Below, piece by piece: positions 63,258 through 64,000 of a stretch of DNA of 64,000 nt. The notes below the pieces were generated by a model, which ran no database searches, was not told where the DNA came from, and saw only the letters and a list, made by a program, of their open reading frames with translations. Position numbers and translations under genes: made by a program. Each line of letters starts with the position of its first letter. Within the stretch, counting starts at the first letter, position 1. The DNA is taken from positions 1 through 64,000 of the forward strand of contig JAEZBR010000071.1 in the NCBI GenBank assembly GCA_023426935.1, in the 5' to 3' direction. This DNA comes from Bacillota bacterium (GTDB taxonomy: Bacteria > Bacillota_I > Bacilli_A > Erysipelotrichales > Erysipelotrichaceae).

Positions 63258-64000
63258 AAACCATCTCGGATGTAGCAAAACAAGCAGGTGTGGCAGTAAG
63301 TACCGCCTCTAGAGTTTTAAGCGGCAAAGCTAATGTCAGTGCTTCCGCAAGGAAGAAAGTATTAAAGGCGGCTAAGGAATTGCAATACCGCCCTAATCAA
63401 TTAGCGAAGAGCTTAAAGATTGGGAAGACCAATATGGTGGCTTTATTAGTACCATCTATTGAGAATGCTATCATCCCTGAGATTACCAAGGGAATCGAAG
63501 ACATTGCTAGACAATCAGGTTATACGGTTGTGCTATGCAATACCGATGAAGATCCAAAAGTCCAGGCCGAGTATATACGTAAATTACGTAATCAATGGAT
63601 TGATGGCTTCTTAGTTAGTTCGATGATCGGTGATTATCAAATGTTTAAGGATCTTTCTGCTGAAGGGGTTCCATTGGTTTTAATCAATCGATTCGAAGAT
63701 AATAACGAATTAGATGCCGTTGGGGTTGATAATTTTGCCGGAGCTTATCGGGCAACTAGTTATCTAATCAAGACGGGTAATAAACATATTGCGATTGCGA
63801 TGGGAAATGAAAATCTTAGATTATATCGTGATCGTTTGGCTGGATACCGAAGAGCTTTAAAAGATTTCAATATCCAAGTCGACGAAAAGTTGATTCTGAG
63901 ACAGGAAAATGGTGTGAATGGTTTCTACGCTCAGATAAAAGAATTTTTAGATAAAGGCAATAGATTCGATGCTTTATTCGCGACCAGTGATCCTAAAGCA
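63254..64000 (+). CDS. LacI-family transcriptional regulator, cut by the window end
   Basis: First 249 residues of a LacI/GalR regulator. The helix-turn-helix ([34 protein letters not shown]), the hinge helix [10 protein letters not shown] and a periplasmic-binding-protein-like effector domain follow in normal order. The ATG overlaps the dehydratase stop (ATGA). It is the likely controller of both divergent operons through the palindromes at 56764 and 57039. Confidence 0.92.
   Translation, partial: MKTISDVAKQAGVAVSTASRVLSGKANVSASARKKVLKAAKELQYRPNQLAKSLKIGKTNMVALLVPSIENAIIPEITKGIEDIARQSGYTVVLCNTDEDPKVQAEYIRKLRNQWIDGFLVSSMIGDYQMFKDLSAEGVPLVLINRFEDNNELDAVGVDNFAGAYRATSYLIKTGNKHIAIAMGNENLRLYRDRLAGYRRALKDFNIQVDEKLILRQENGVNGFYAQIKEFLDKGNRFDALFATSDPKA

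Overview
The window looks like a chromosomal segment of a low-GC, anaerobic Firmicute, most likely from the Erysipelotrichales. The gene order rpmH-rnpA-yidC-khpB and rsmG-noc-parA-parB is the Firmicutes origin-proximal order. The T-box leader, type III glutamine synthetase, Rex-like operators and absence of respiratory chain genes fit a fermentative gut-type organism. The taxonomic call is an inference from gene content, not from a database match. No rRNA, tRNA or CRISPR array was seen.

Layout. 1-611: right end of an IS200/IS605-like element joined to a decapitated ABC ATPase. 592-5403: minus-strand block with a large secreted glucosaminidase and an AbrB-regulator/ABC-2 exporter operon, occupying the place where dnaA often lies. 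5745-7796: rpmH-rnpA-yidC-khpB. 7973-10430: a Tat export module (two TatA-type proteins, one with a zinc ribbon, plus TatC) followed by a probable Tat substrate, a redox lipoprotein with an FMN-binding domain. 10529-17585: pth-mfd, rqcP-divIC, gpmI and a small lipoprotein. 17721-21776 (minus): a DtxR-type regulator, a MerR-type regulator with a U32 peptidase, and a GNAT acetyltransferase. 21849-25908: tmk-holB-ricT-rsmI and a DUF975 membrane protein. 26535-28697: Met T-box and metG. 29115-32582: hydrolase-like lipoprotein and glnN. 32694-41012: mnmG, a diguanylate cyclase, a GHL10-type lipoprotein, an unannotated small minus-strand gene, rsmG-noc-parA-parB and a YitT-type protein. 41048-46988: an orphan pseudopilin, nnrD, and a polyphosphate/glycolysis group (ppk1, ppk2, pfkA).

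47229-53465 is more accessory: an alcohol/aldehyde dehydrogenase pair behind a Rex-like operator, an AbiE-type toxin-antitoxin pair with upstream inverted repeats, a heavily decayed XRE regulator pseudogene, and a second iron alcohol dehydrogenase. From 53462 to the end is a divergent carbon-catabolic locus. To the left are KDPG aldolase fused to a VOC domain, KDG kinase and a fucose-isomerase-like protein. To the right are a complete Liv-type (HAAT) ABC transporter, an IlvD/Edd-family dehydratase and a LacI-family regulator cut by the window end. Two near-identical operator-like palindromes sit about 55 bp upstream of each divergent start codon.

The last locus reads as a semi-phosphorylative Entner-Doudoroff route: an acid sugar would be imported by a Liv-type transporter, dehydrated, phosphorylated by KdgK and cleaved to pyruvate and glyceraldehyde 3-phosphate. 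The transporter type and the isomerase-like protein are unusual for such a route, and the substrate cannot be named from sequence. The other less ordinary items are the zinc-ribbon TatA with its neighbouring redox substrate under a Rex-like site, the orphan pseudopilin with a carbohydrate-binding-like tail, and a short gene (36912-37070) with a near-consensus promoter that falls below usual ORF-length cutoffs.
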